From the NCBI GenBank assembly GCA_903939515.1, contig CAJAHH010000073.1:1-40796 (forward strand): 40,796 nt of DNA. The letters run 5' to 3'. Below, piece by piece: positions 32,735 to 40,796 of the stretch. The stretch is from an uncultured Verrucomicrobiota bacterium. GTDB taxonomy: Bacteria; Verrucomicrobiota; Verrucomicrobiia; Limisphaerales; UBA9464. The notes under the pieces are model-generated. The model ran no database searches and was not told the origin of the DNA. It saw nothing but the letters and a program-made list of their open reading frames with translations. A program made the position numbers and the translations under genes. Within the stretch, counting starts at the first letter, position 1. Each line of letters opens with the position of its first letter.

Positions 32735-35700
32735 TTAGGCCCGCAATCGGACGAGCAAATCTTTGCTTTCGACCGTTTCTCCGACCACGCAGAGGAGTTC
32801 GGCGATGACCCCATCGACGGGCGCTGTGACCGTAGTCTGCATCTTCATGGCCTCCATCATCATGAGGCGGTCTCCCCTGGACACTTTCTGGCCGACAGTG
32901 ACGGCAATGCTGGTTACCAGACCGGGGATGGGGGCGCCAATTTGCAGGGTATCGGCGAGGTCTGCTTTCGGCCGGGTCTTGGTCTGTGGGGTGATCTTCT
33001 TGTCGACAATAGAGGCCTCGCGGGTCATGCCGTTGAGTTCAAAGATGATGGTCCGGCGACCGTCCTTGTCGGGCTCGCTCACGTTGATCAGGCGGATCAC
33101 CAGAGATTTACCGGACTCGATTTCCACACTGATCTCTTCGCCGCGGCGCAATCCGTAGAAGAAGGCCGGCGTGGGCAGGACACTCACGTCGCTGTACTGC
33201 GTCAGATGCTTGGCGAACTCGGCAAAGACGGCCGGGTACATCAGGTGTGAGTACAAGTCGTCGTCGGTTGCCTCGCGGCGCAACTTGTCGGTGAGTTCCT
33301 TGCGTAGCTTATCGAGATGGACCGGTTCGGCGCGGTTGCCGACGCGTCCTGCTTTGAAGGCTGCCTGAGCTTCCTTGAAGCGCTTCTCGCCCAAGACGAC
33401 TTTTTGTACGACTTCAGGAAAACCATTTTGAGGCCAGCCAAGCCCGCCGCCGAGCATGTCGATGACACTCTCAGGGAAGGAGGTGGAATCAGGCTCCAAA
33501 TTCACGATGTCTGCTGGGCGGATGCCTTTGCTGAAGCAGAACAAAGCCATGTCACCGACCACCTTGCTCGAGGGCGTCACCTTTACGATGTCGCCGAAAA
33601 GTTCATTCACCTCGGCGTAGGTTCGGGCGATTTCTGGCCACCGATGCGAAACCCCCATGCTCGCGGCCTGCTCCTTCAGGTTGGTGTACTGGCCGCCGGG
33701 CATCTCATGGATATACACCTCGGCCGAGCCGGTCTTCGGTGCGGTGTCGAAGGGTGCATAGTACTCGCGGACCTTCTCCCAGTAGTCGGAGAACCCGTTG
33801 AGCGCCTCGAGATCCAGATGGGTGTCGCGAGGCGTGTTCTGCAGAGCGGCCACCACCGAGTTGAGGTTGGGCTGCGAGGTGCTGCCACTCATGGAAGCCA
33901 ATGCCAAGTCCACCACATCGACGCCGGCGTCGCTCGCTCGCAAGATACTGGCGGCATTAATGCCGCTGGTGTCGTGGGTGTGGAAATGGATGGGGATACT
34001 CACTTCACCCTTCAGCGCCTTGACCAGTTTCTGGGCGGCGTAAGGGCGGCAAAGACCAGCCATGTCCTTGATGGCCAAGATGTGTGCGCCCATGCGCTCT
34101 AATTCTTTGGCCAGCTTGATGTAGTACTTGAGGGAGAAGGTGTCGCGCCGGCTGTCAAGGATGTCGCCGGTGTAGCACAGGGCTCCCTCGCACAGGGCAT
34201 GAGTATCCTGCACGGCGTCCATGGCCACGCGCAGGTTGGGCAGGTAGTTGAGTGAGTCGAAGATGCGGAAGATATCCATGCCCGAGGCCGCCGCGTGCTT
34301 CACGAAGCCGGCGACCACATGGTCGGGGTAGTTGGAGTAACCCACGGCATTCGAACCTCGGAAGAGCATCTGGAAGCAGATGTTCGGGATCTTCTCTCGC
34401 AACTGCCGCAGGCGTTCCCAGGGGTCTTCGTTGAGGAAGCGCATGGCGGTGTCGAAGGTGGCGCCTCCCCACATTTCCAAAGAAAACAGACCGCTCTTGG
34501 CGTCACCCATACTGCGCGCCAAGGCATCGGAGCAGGCGAGCATATCGAAGCTCCGCACGCGTGTGGCCATGAGCGACTGGTGAGCGTCGCGGAAGGTCGT
34601 GTCGGTAATGAGCAGTCGCTTTTGCTTGAGAGTCCATTCGGCAAACTTCTTCGGGCCGAGTTCGAGGAGAAGGTCTCGGGTACCCTTGGGAAAGGGTGCG
34701 GCCAGATCAGTCTTGGGCAGCGGGGCTGGGTCGAAGGTCTTGGTCGGCCGGTACCCCTTGGAATGCGGGTTGCCGTTGACGATGACGTTGCCCAGGAAAT
34801 TAAGCAGTTTGGTGGCCCGGTCTTTGCGGCTGCGGAAGGCGAAGAGTTCGGGCGTGGTGTCGATCAGCGTCGTCGTGGCCTGTCCGCAGCGGAACTGCGG
34901 ATGGAGAATGACGTTTTCGAGGAAGGGAATATTGGTTTTGACCCCGCGGATCCGGAATTCCGAGAGAGCCCGATCCATGCGGTCCATGGTGATCTCGTAG
35001 GACTGCCCGGAGGCGATCACCTTGACCAACATTGAATCGTAGAACGGCGTGATGACCGAACCCGAATAGCCCATTCCACCATCGAGGCGGATGCCGAAGC
35101 CACCGGGCGAGCGGTAGGCGAGGATCTTGCCGTAATCGGGAGTAAACTTGTTCTCCGGATCCTCAGTGGTGACCCGGCACTGGATGGCGTAGCCATTGCG
35201 AGGAACCTGATTTTGCACCGGCATTCCAACCTCCTTGGAATGCAGCGCATGACCTTGGGCAATGAGGATCTGGGCCCGCACGAGGTCCAGGCCAGTGATG
35301 ACTTCGGTCACCGTGTGCTCGACCTGAATGCGGGGGTTCATCTCGATGAAGAACCACTCGTGGCGGTCGAGGTCGTAGAGGAACTCCACCGTGCCTGCAT
35401 TGTTGTAGCGGATTTCTCGAGCCAGTCGGGCTGCTGCATCGCAAAGTTCCTGGACGACATTCTCGGGTAGCCCAAAAGACGGGGCCACTTCGATCACCTT
35501 CTGGTGGCGGCGCTGCACGGAGCAGTCTCGTTCGAAGAGGTGGATGACGTTGCCGTGGCTGTCTCCGAGGATCTGAACCTCGATGTGTTTGGCCCTGGGG
35601 ATGTATTTTTCGAGGAATACGGCCGCGTTGCCGAAAGCGCGCTCGGCCTCGCCCTGGGCTTCATCGAGCAGACCGGACAGTTCCGACTCCTTCTTGACCA

Positions 35701-36256
35701 CCCGCATGCCTCGACCGCCGCCGCCGAAGGCCGCCTTGATGATGAGGGGGAAGCCGATCTTGCGTGCGGCCTTCATGGCCTCATCCCGATCGGAGATGGG
35801 CTCATCGGTGCCGGGCAGGGTGGGTACTCCAATGCGCTGAGCCACGGCCCGTGCGGCCGTCTTGTCACCCATCATGTCCAGAAGCTCTGGGCTCGGACCC
35901 ACAAAGGTGATGCCCGCCTTGGCGCAGGCGCGGGCGAAGGCCGGATTTTCGCTCAAAAATCCGTAGCCCGGATGGATGGCGTCGACCCCCTTGGCCTTGG
36001 CGGTGGCCACGATGCTCTCGATGTCCAGGTAGGCGGCGACCGGGCCCTTACCTTGACCGATCAGGTAGGACTCATCGGCCTTGAAGCGGTGAATGCAGAA
36101 CCGGTCCTCCTGCGCATAGACGGCCACAGTGCGCAAATTGAGTTCAGTCGCCGCCCGGAAGATGCGGACCGCGATTTCGGAACGGTTGGCCGCCAGGAGC
36201 TTCCGGAATGGACGAGCGGTCGGCGGGACGATATCGGGGTGATTTCGGGACGGCAT
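32735..36256 (-). CDS. pyc: Pyruvate carboxylase
   Basis: This single-chain biotin enzyme of 1173 residues is of the normal PYC length and makes oxaloacetate from pyruvate and bicarbonate using ATP. The biotin-carboxylase domain opens LLAANRSEIAVRIFRAA. It includes AAFGGGGRGMRVV, the ATP-grasp VQILGDSHGNVIHLFERDCSVQ and the FIEMNPRIQVEHTVTE active site. The carboxyltransferase domain starts LLITDTTFRDAHQSL and contains FHTHDTSG. The biotin-attachment site is MEAMKMQ near the C-terminus. The ATG at 36256 is chosen over a TTG at 36271. It is divergent from the AraC-family gene, which could regulate it. Anaplerotic or gluconeogenic use is inferred. Confidence 0.97.
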   Translation of the reverse strand: MPSRNHPDIVPPTARPFRKLLAANRSEIAVRIFRAATELNLRTVAVYAQEDRFCIHRFKADESYLIGQGKGPVAAYLDIESIVATAKAKGVDAIHPGYGFLSENPAFARACAKAGITFVGPSPELLDMMGDKTAARAVAQRIGVPTLPGTDEPISDRDEAMKAARKIGFPLIIKAAFGGGGRGMRVVKKESELSGLLDEAQGEAERAFGNAAVFLEKYIPRAKHIEVQILGDSHGNVIHLFERDCSVQRRHQKVIEVAPSFGLPENVVQELCDAAARLAREIRYNNAGTVEFLYDLDRHEWFFIEMNPRIQVEHTVTEVITGLDLVRAQILIAQGHALHSKEVGMPVQNQVPRNGYAIQCRVTTEDPENKFTPDYGKILAYRSPGGFGIRLDGGMGYSGSVITPFYDSMLVKVIASGQSYEITMDRMDRALSEFRIRGVKTNIPFLENVILHPQFRCGQATTTLIDTTPELFAFRSRKDRATKLLNFLGNVIVNGNPHSKGYRPTKTFDPAPLPKTDLAAPFPKGTRDLLLELGPKKFAEWTLKQKRLLITDTTFRDAHQSLMATRVRSFDMLACSDALARSMGDAKSGLFSLEMWGGATFDTAMRFLNEDPWERLRQLREKIPNICFQMLFRGSNAVGYSNYPDHVVAGFVKHAAASGMDIFRIFDSLNYLPNLRVAMDAVQDTHALCEGALCYTGDILDSRRDTFSLKYYIKLAKELERMGAHILAIKDMAGLCRPYAAQKLVKALKGEVSIPIHFHTHDTSGINAASILRASDAGVDVVDLALASMSGSTSQPNLNSVVAALQNTPRDTHLDLEALNGFSDYWEKVREYYAPFDTAPKTGSAEVYIHEMPGGQYTNLKEQAASMGVSHRWPEIARTYAEVNELFGDIVKVTPSSKVVGDMALFCFSKGIRPADIVNLEPDSTSFPESVIDMLGGGLGWPQNGFPEVVQKVVLGEKRFKEAQAAFKAGRVGNRAEPVHLDKLRKELTDKLRREATDDDLYSHLMYPAVFAEFAKHLTQYSDVSVLPTPAFFYGLRRGEEISVEIESGKSLVIRLINVSEPDKDGRRTIIFELNGMTREASIVDKKITPQTKTRPKADLADTLQIGAPIPGLVTSIAVTVGQKVSRGDRLMMMEAMKMQTTVTAPVDGVIAELLCVVGETVESKDLLVRLRA

Positions 36257-36434
36257 GGTTGGCTTCCCCAATGGTTACGTAAAACTAGGGCGACCTGACA
36301 AAGAAAACTCATGGCAGCTTTTGAGACTCAGGAACTCTGCAAGGTGGGTTTCCGCAGCCTAGAGATGGTTTTGAGGCCTGCGTGGTTTTCATTATTCAGT
36401 TTTGAAGACTGGTGCCGCAGGGTTGGGGTGGATT

Positions 36435-37379
36435 ATGCGCCACCCACCTCTGGTTGAAACGCACACACCGGGACCGGGCACCCAGGAGAGAATCCTGCGG
36501 GCGGCGGGTTGCCCGTCTCTGGTGCCGTATCAGATCGCCCACGTGGGCCTGGCCCAGGCGATCGAACCTTACACCATGGTGCGGACTGATCTGCCGGGGA
36601 GCTACTTTCTGGCGTGCTTTGGGGGTGAAGGGCGCATCTGGCTCGACGGTCGCTGGCAGCGTTGCCGCGCCGGTCAGGCGTGTCTCTCGCCGGCCCACGT
36701 GCTTTGCGCGTTTCACGCAGTTCCCGGACATCGGTGGGATTTTGTCTGGGTCCGATACGAGTCCTCGGCCGGTCGGGGGCCCCTTGGAGCCGCCAGTGCG
36801 CCGGTATTGGCCGGATTTCCTTCGGAGGTCTTCCGGCATGCGGTCGAGGGCCTTATGGCCGAACAGGCAGGCGATGGACGTCTGGCCGCGCTCCATCATT
36901 GGGTGGAACTCGTCCAAGGCTATATTTCGCGCTTTGCTCAGCCCTGGCACGTCGACGACCGATTAAGTCAATTGTGGGAAGCGGTGGCAGCGAAGCCCGC
37001 CCATGCGTGGACTCTCACCGAATTGGCGCGCCGTGCTCATTGCAGCGGTGAGCATCTGCGACGGTTGTGTCGCCGTCAGTTGGGGCGTTCTCCCATGCAG
37101 CAGGTAACCTACTTGCGTATCCGACATGGGGCCGGCCTGTTGGCCGAAACGGACCTGAAGCTCGAGGTCATTGCTGAGCGGGTGGGTTATGCCAACCCCT
37201 TTGTGTTCTCCAATACCTTCAAGCGTTGGACGGGTTGGCGGCCTAGCCTGTATCGGGACCGTCAGCGGGAGGTTAGGCCCAATCGGGAAGCGAGACCGAA
37301 TCGGGAATCGAGACCGAATTGGGAGGATGAACTTTATCGGGAAGGTGAACTCTATCCGGGGCCGGCCGGCGTGGGATAA
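36435..37379 (+). CDS. AraC-family transcriptional regulator
   Basis: This 314-residue regulator begins at the ATG at 36435 (MRHPPLVETHTPGPG), with GGGGTGG just upstream. The N-terminal ligand-binding half resembles the AraC cupin arm (SYFLACFGGEGRIWLDGRW). The C-terminal half has two helix-turn-helix units: WTLTELARRAHCSGEHLRRLCRRQLG, then LKLEVIAERVGYANPFVFSNTFKRWTGWRPS. The C-terminus beyond about residue 275 is an odd basic/acidic tail made of an 18-base tandem repeat (about 37273-37326) coding for RPNRE-like units. The gene is divergent from pyc across a 178-base spacer, but the effector and targets are unknown. Confidence 0.9.
   Translation: MRHPPLVETHTPGPGTQERILRAAGCPSLVPYQIAHVGLAQAIEPYTMVRTDLPGSYFLACFGGEGRIWLDGRWQRCRAGQACLSPAHVLCAFHAVPGHRWDFVWVRYESSAGRGPLGAASAPVLAGFPSEVFRHAVEGLMAEQAGDGRLAALHHWVELVQGYISRFAQPWHVDDRLSQLWEAVAAKPAHAWTLTELARRAHCSGEHLRRLCRRQLGRSPMQQVTYLRIRHGAGLLAETDLKLEVIAERVGYANPFVFSNTFKRWTGWRPSLYRDRQREVRPNREARPNRESRPNWEDELYREGELYPGPAGVG
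37273..37326 (+). repeat. 18-base tandem repeat in the AraC-family gene
   Basis: Three successive 18-base units are visible (37273-37290, 37291-37308, 37309-37326). The last two differ at three positions, and the first is more diverged. They encode repeated Arg-Pro-Asn-Arg/Trp-Glu units in the C-terminal tail. Confidence 0.8.
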
Positions 37380-37514
37380 CGTCGACCGGCCCCTTCGATC
37401 CGTCCACACGAACGGACCTAAATTGAGTTCGAGTGGGTTATCGGAAGAATGGCCCGGGCCTTGAGTGTTGCTATGTATTACCGGCGCCGGGACCTGTTGC
37501 CGACGTGAGACTTA

Positions 37515-38075
37515 CTAAGCGGGAGACGGCGCGTTTCGATGGGGCGAGTGGCGCAGCAATCGGAAACTATTGGTGATGTACTGAGCGGTCTCCTGCGGAC
37601 TACGAAAATCGACCCCCACGAGAATGTCGGCCTGCTGGTAGGCTGGTTTTCGTTGCTCTAATAACTCGGCGATGCGGGCCTGAGGGTCCGGTGTTTGCAG
37701 GAGGGGTCGATGACCTTGATAGCGGACGCGCTCGTAAATGACGGCCGGTGAAGCCCAAAGGCAGACGATCAGGGCGTGGGTCTGCAGCGAGGCGAGGTTT
37801 TCGGGCCGCACCACGAGTCCGCCACCGGTGGACAAAATGAGGCCCTGCTGAATTTCGTATTCCCGGATCAGGCCCGTTTCCAGATCCCGGAAGCGGGTTT
37901 CTCCTTCTTGGGAGAAGATCTCTGAAATTCGCCGGCCTTCCCGAGTCTCGATCACCCGGTCGGTGTCGATGAATTCGAAGTCGAGCATCCCGGCCAAGAT
38001 CTGTCCGACCGTGGACTTCCCAACGCCCATGAAACCAACGAGGGCGATGTTGTGATACGGGCGCGACGGCTGCAC
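37515..38075 (-). CDS. aroK: Shikimate kinase
   Basis: This 186-residue kinase phosphorylates shikimate in aromatic amino-acid synthesis. The P-loop is GFMGVGKST (14-22). The acidic pair D37/D39 in FIDTDR binds shikimate and Mg2+, R63 in RFRD binds substrate, and the GGG motif (84-86) follows. The lid region contains RYQGHRPLL. The length is within the normal range, and no fusion to aroB is present. It is divergent from the next methyltransferase gene and convergent with the AraC-family gene. The spacer 37380-37514 shows no clear terminator. Confidence 0.94.
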   Translation of the reverse strand: MQPSRPYHNIALVGFMGVGKSTVGQILAGMLDFEFIDTDRVIETREGRRISEIFSQEGETRFRDLETGLIREYEIQQGLILSTGGGLVVRPENLASLQTHALIVCLWASPAVIYERVRYQGHRPLLQTPDPQARIAELLEQRKPAYQQADILVGVDFRSPQETAQYITNSFRLLRHSPHRNAPSPA

Positions 38076-38215
38076 GGGGTGGAGTGAAGCGGTTTGTCGT
38101 CCCTGTTGAAATCCCGGAATGGTGCCCGCAAGTCTTAGGCAAGGGTCTTCAGCTCACAGACCTTCCGGACTTGTTGCCGGGGCCAAGAGCCCGCAGGCTG
38201 ACAATCACATCGCCT

Positions 38216-38953
38216 ATGCTGCCAAGAATTTTTCAGCGATTGCGTCACCGTCTCTTCGGCGGGGATACCAGCTACGACGCGGGGCTTGAAAACGAAGCCC
38301 TGTTCTGGCGAAAGGCCCTGGCGGATGGTGGCAAGCGGTGGAGTCCCGAAGCGTTCCGTCAACGGATGGATCCGGAGTTTGCCTTCCCCCCCCATTTACA
38401 GGAATTAGTAGCCGCTTCACCGGCCGCCAATCGGGATCCGATCCAGGTGCTGGATGTGGGGGCCGGTCCGCTGACCGCCGTGGGTTTCCACTGGCCGGGG
38501 CGGCAGGTAGACCTGAGCGCCGTGGACCCCTTGGCCGATGTCTTCGACTCCATCCTCGACGATCTCCAGTTGGCTCCTCCCACACGCACCCGCAAGGCGG
38601 CCGGTGAAGACCTCCTCTCGGTATTTCCTGCCGACAGTTTCGATATCGTCGTCTGTTCCAATGCGCTGGACCATAGCCGCGACCCCCTTCAATGCGTGCG
38701 TCAGATGTTTGCTGTGACGCGGCCCGGCGGGTGGGTCTTCCTGTGGCATTACCGCAACGAGGCCGAGGAGGAAGGCTATGCCGGGTTGCATCAGTGGAAT
38801 CTGGATGAATCGGCCGGCGACATGATCCTCTGGAATCGCAAGGCTCGACACTCCTGTAGGATGGAACTTGGGAGCCAGGCCGTGGTGGATACCCGACCCG
38901 ATTCGCAGGTGTCGCGGGCGATCGTGACCCGGATCCAAAAACAGGTGGTTTAG
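38216..38953 (+). CDS. SAM-dependent methyltransferase (Methyltransf_11 type)
   Basis: This 245-residue protein begins at 38216 (MLPRIFQRLRHRLFGG). An ATG at 38084 would add 44 residues with no family similarity that overlap the likely aroK promoter region. SAM motif I is IQVLDVGAGPLTAVG, the acidic residue of beta-2 lies in SAVDPLAD, and motif III/IV is FDIVVCSNALDHSRDP, as in Methyltransf_11 enzymes. WVFLWHYRNEAEEEGY follows. Its substrate is unknown. The phosphodiesterase-family gene starts 25 bases downstream, so the two may be co-transcribed. Confidence 0.83.
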   Translation: MLPRIFQRLRHRLFGGDTSYDAGLENEALFWRKALADGGKRWSPEAFRQRMDPEFAFPPHLQELVAASPAANRDPIQVLDVGAGPLTAVGFHWPGRQVDLSAVDPLADVFDSILDDLQLAPPTRTRKAAGEDLLSVFPADSFDIVVCSNALDHSRDPLQCVRQMFAVTRPGGWVFLWHYRNEAEEEGYAGLHQWNLDESAGDMILWNRKARHSCRMELGSQAVVDTRPDSQVSRAIVTRIQKQVV

Positions 38954-38978
38954 GTAGTTTTCAAGTCCCCTTCTTGCT

Positions 38979-40370
38979 GTGAATCGCATTGCTGTTCTCA
39001 ACGTGGTTGGTCTCAGCGACCGACACATCGGTCCCCACACGCCGCGATTGTTCGCGCTGCGCCAGAGGTGGCACCACGCCTCGATCGATCCAGCCATACC
39101 TGCGGTGACTTGTACCGCCCAGTCCGACTACCTCACCGGCCGACGCCCCTCGGAGCATGGAATCGTAGCCAATGGCTGGTACGACCGTTCGCTCTCGGAG
39201 GTTCAGTTTTGGAAGCAGTCTAATCACCTAGTCCAAGCCCCCAAGATCTGGGACGAGTTGAAGGCCCGGGACCCGCGTTTCACCTGCGCGAAGATGTTCT
39301 GGTGGTACAACATGTACTCGGGCGCGGACTGGTCGGTGACGCCCCGGCCGATGTACCCGGCCGATGGACGCAAGTTCTTCGATGTTTACACTTGGCCCTA
39401 CGATTTGCGCCCGGCCTTGAAGCAGGCCTTAGGCGACTTTCCGTTCGCAACCTTCTGGGGGCCCGCTGCCGGCGTGAAGTCTCCGCAGGGTGCTCCTGAT
39501 GCGGCTACTCGCTGGATCGCCGGGTCGGCCAAGTGGATTGAGAAGAAGCACTCTCCGACGCTGAACCTCGTCTATTTGCCGCACCTCGACTACAACCTTC
39601 AACGGTTGGGCCCGCAGCATCCTGCGGTGGCCGATGACCTGCGTCGTATCGATGCGATCGTGGGAGATCTCTTGGACTTCTTTGCAGCGCGAGGGGTCCA
39701 GCCCATTCTTCTCAGCGAGTACGGCATTACCCCAGTGTCTCGCCCGGTACACCTCAACCGAATTTTCCGGGAGCGTGGTTGGATCACCATCAAGGAGGAG
39801 TTAGGACTCGAGCTCCCCGATATCGGAAACTCCAAGGCTTTCGCCGTGGCCGACCATCAGGTGGCCCACATCGTGGTCAACGATCCTTCGATCGAAGACA
39901 AAGTCCGCGAGGTGGTTTTGGAAACCCCCGGGGTGGCGGAGGTCTATGGTCCGGCGGACAAGCGTATTCTAGGTTTAGATCACAGCCGCTCCGGTGACCT
40001 GATCGCTGTTGCCCAGGAGGATTCTTGGTTCACCTACTACCATTGGCTCGACGAGGCCAAGGCGCCGGATTTTGCACGCTGCGTGGATATCCACCGCAAG
40101 CCCGGGTACGATCCGGTGGAACTCTTCCTGGATCCGGCGATTCCCTCCGCGAAGCTAAAGATTTTGGGGCGACTGCTGCAGAAGAAACTCGGATTCCGCA
40201 TGCTCATGGATGTCATCCCCTTGGATGCCAGCTTGGTGAAGGGGTCTCACGGCGCGCGTCCGTCGTCGCCGTTGGATTGGCCAATAATTCTCTCCGAGCA
40301 GCGCCTGCCGGCAGACACGCTCCGATCGACCGATATTTACGGTATTCTGAAATCGGCCGTCCTGGGCTGA
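38979..40370 (+). CDS. Alkaline phosphatase / nucleotide pyrophosphatase superfamily protein
   Basis: This 463-residue protein belongs to the type I phosphodiesterase/nucleotide pyrophosphatase family. The probable nucleophile Thr lies in PAVTCTAQSDYLTGRRPSEHG. Downstream metal-site segments include VYLPHLDYNLQRLGP, ADDLRRIDAIVGDLL and LSEYGITPV. It starts with GTG at 38979; no ATG nearby gives a better N-terminus, and no signal peptide is seen, so it is probably cytoplasmic. It resembles the EboF-type phosphatase of ebo clusters, but no other ebo genes are visible here; that link is recollection only. It follows the methyltransferase by 25 bases. Its substrate is unknown. Confidence 0.82.
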   Translation: MNRIAVLNVVGLSDRHIGPHTPRLFALRQRWHHASIDPAIPAVTCTAQSDYLTGRRPSEHGIVANGWYDRSLSEVQFWKQSNHLVQAPKIWDELKARDPRFTCAKMFWWYNMYSGADWSVTPRPMYPADGRKFFDVYTWPYDLRPALKQALGDFPFATFWGPAAGVKSPQGAPDAATRWIAGSAKWIEKKHSPTLNLVYLPHLDYNLQRLGPQHPAVADDLRRIDAIVGDLLDFFAARGVQPILLSEYGITPVSRPVHLNRIFRERGWITIKEELGLELPDIGNSKAFAVADHQVAHIVVNDPSIEDKVREVVLETPGVAEVYGPADKRILGLDHSRSGDLIAVAQEDSWFTYYHWLDEAKAPDFARCVDIHRKPGYDPVELFLDPAIPSAKLKILGRLLQKKLGFRMLMDVIPLDASLVKGSHGARPSSPLDWPIILSEQRLPADTLRSTDIYGILKSAVLG

Positions 40371-40450
40371 CACCTCGGTTCAAAACAGTCTCTGCAAACA
40401 CCAAATTTCGATGAGTATCGCGAATTGGGGGAGCGTCTACTTGTGCATCC

Positions 40451-40796
40451 ATGAAGCCCTTAGGGAATCCTCGCCTCAAAGCGATACCGCTGATTTTGCT
40501 GAGCTGCCTGGGGGGCATGTTGCATGCGGGCGCCTCCGATGCAGCGGCAGCAGCGGTCGTTGGTGCGGGGCAACCTCCGGGCGCTGCATTCTTGGGGCCG
40601 TTCCACATGGTGGTGCTCCATCTCCCTATCGGTCTCTTTAGCTTCGCAGCCCTCCTGGAATTGGTGGCGTGGTTGCGGCCCTTTGAAGGGTTGCGTCGAG
40701 TCTTGGCGATCAACTTGGGATTGGGCGTGCTCATGGCCACCGTGACCGGGGTGCTAGGCCTGTATCGCTCCGCGGGAGGCGATTATTCGCAGGAAC
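40451..40796 (+). CDS. DUF2231-like membrane protein, 5' end only (possible cytochrome fusion)
   Basis: The frame from the ATG at 40451 stays open to the window edge (115 complete codons). After a leader-like hydrophobic N-terminus (LKAIPLILLSCLGGMLHAG) and an Ala/Gly-rich stretch come FHMVVLHLPIGLFSFAALLE and further hydrophobic segments (NLGLGVLMATVTGVLGLY). This His-Leu-Pro-Ile-Gly pattern is typical of DUF2231-like domains. In PVC bacteria such domains often precede a PSCyt1-type cytochrome c and further domains, which would be outside the window. The gene is 80 bases after the phosphodiesterase gene. Confidence 0.65.
   Translation, partial: MKPLGNPRLKAIPLILLSCLGGMLHAGASDAAAAAVVGAGQPPGAAFLGPFHMVVLHLPIGLFSFAALLELVAWLRPFEGLRRVLAINLGLGVLMATVTGVLGLYRSAGGDYSQE

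Overview
The window looks like a chromosomal segment of a GC-rich bacterium of the Verrucomicrobiota (PVC superphylum), probably one of the subdivision-3 soil or freshwater lineages. This placement is inferred from family content, not from a marker gene. The pointers are: a prepilin-like protein with an H-x9-DG motif; a PVC-type dehydrogenase fused to HEAT repeats and a CxxCH cytochrome; a DUF2231-like membrane protein start; an ECF sigma factor overlapping a Ser/Thr kinase; CRTAC1/ASPIC-UnbV and TPR lipoproteins; and a large secreted RCC1 / type-3 calcium-repeat protein.

Layout. 1-1140: the 5' end of a REP-associated (RAYT) transposase, divergent from an exported sugar isomerase, with an inverted pair of a short dispersed repeat between them. 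1357-3175: ribBA and sufT (minus strand). 3511-5376: promoter, SAM-I riboswitch, intrinsic terminator, a threonine-synthase-like PLP enzyme and a ThiS/MoaD-type sulfur carrier. 5460-7233: pgsA and hisC (minus). 7234-7579: spacer with three repeat copies. 7580-10512: gcvP and its terminator. 10714-10788: tRNA-Val(GAC). 10992-13024: a methyltransferase and a BNR sialidase-like protein. 13025-13273: repeat-rich spacer. 13274-22694: an almost gene-tight minus-strand block of exported proteins (1543-aa RCC1 protein, HEAT lipoprotein, CRTAC1 and TPR lipoproteins, prepilin-like protein). 23011-28389: a minus-strand run of cyclic-nucleotide-binding protein, sigma factor, Ser/Thr kinase and purF. 28857-32690: PVC dehydrogenase and an RlmM-like rRNA methyltransferase. 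32735-36256: pyruvate carboxylase, divergent from an AraC regulator. 37515-40796: shikimate kinase, a methyltransferase, a phosphodiesterase-family protein and the start of a DUF2231-like membrane protein.

Two things stand out. First, the 11-mer AGGGACAGGCT (usually TTAGGGACAGGCTC or TTAAGGGACAGGCTC) occurs about twelve times on both strands, in spacers and within genes. One inverted pair abuts the RAYT gene, so it is probably that enzyme's REP family. Second, an S-box (SAM-I) riboswitch precedes a 'threonine synthase' followed by a small carrier ending in Gly-Gly. SAM control does not suit a plain threonine synthase. The arrangement fits a protein-thiocarboxylate route to homocysteine, analogous to CysO/CysM and HcyS/MetY; this function is an inference.

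Most of the remaining genes are core metabolism (riboflavin, phosphatidylglycerol, histidine, glycine cleavage, purine, anaplerosis, shikimate) scattered as single genes or pairs, as is common in this phylum.
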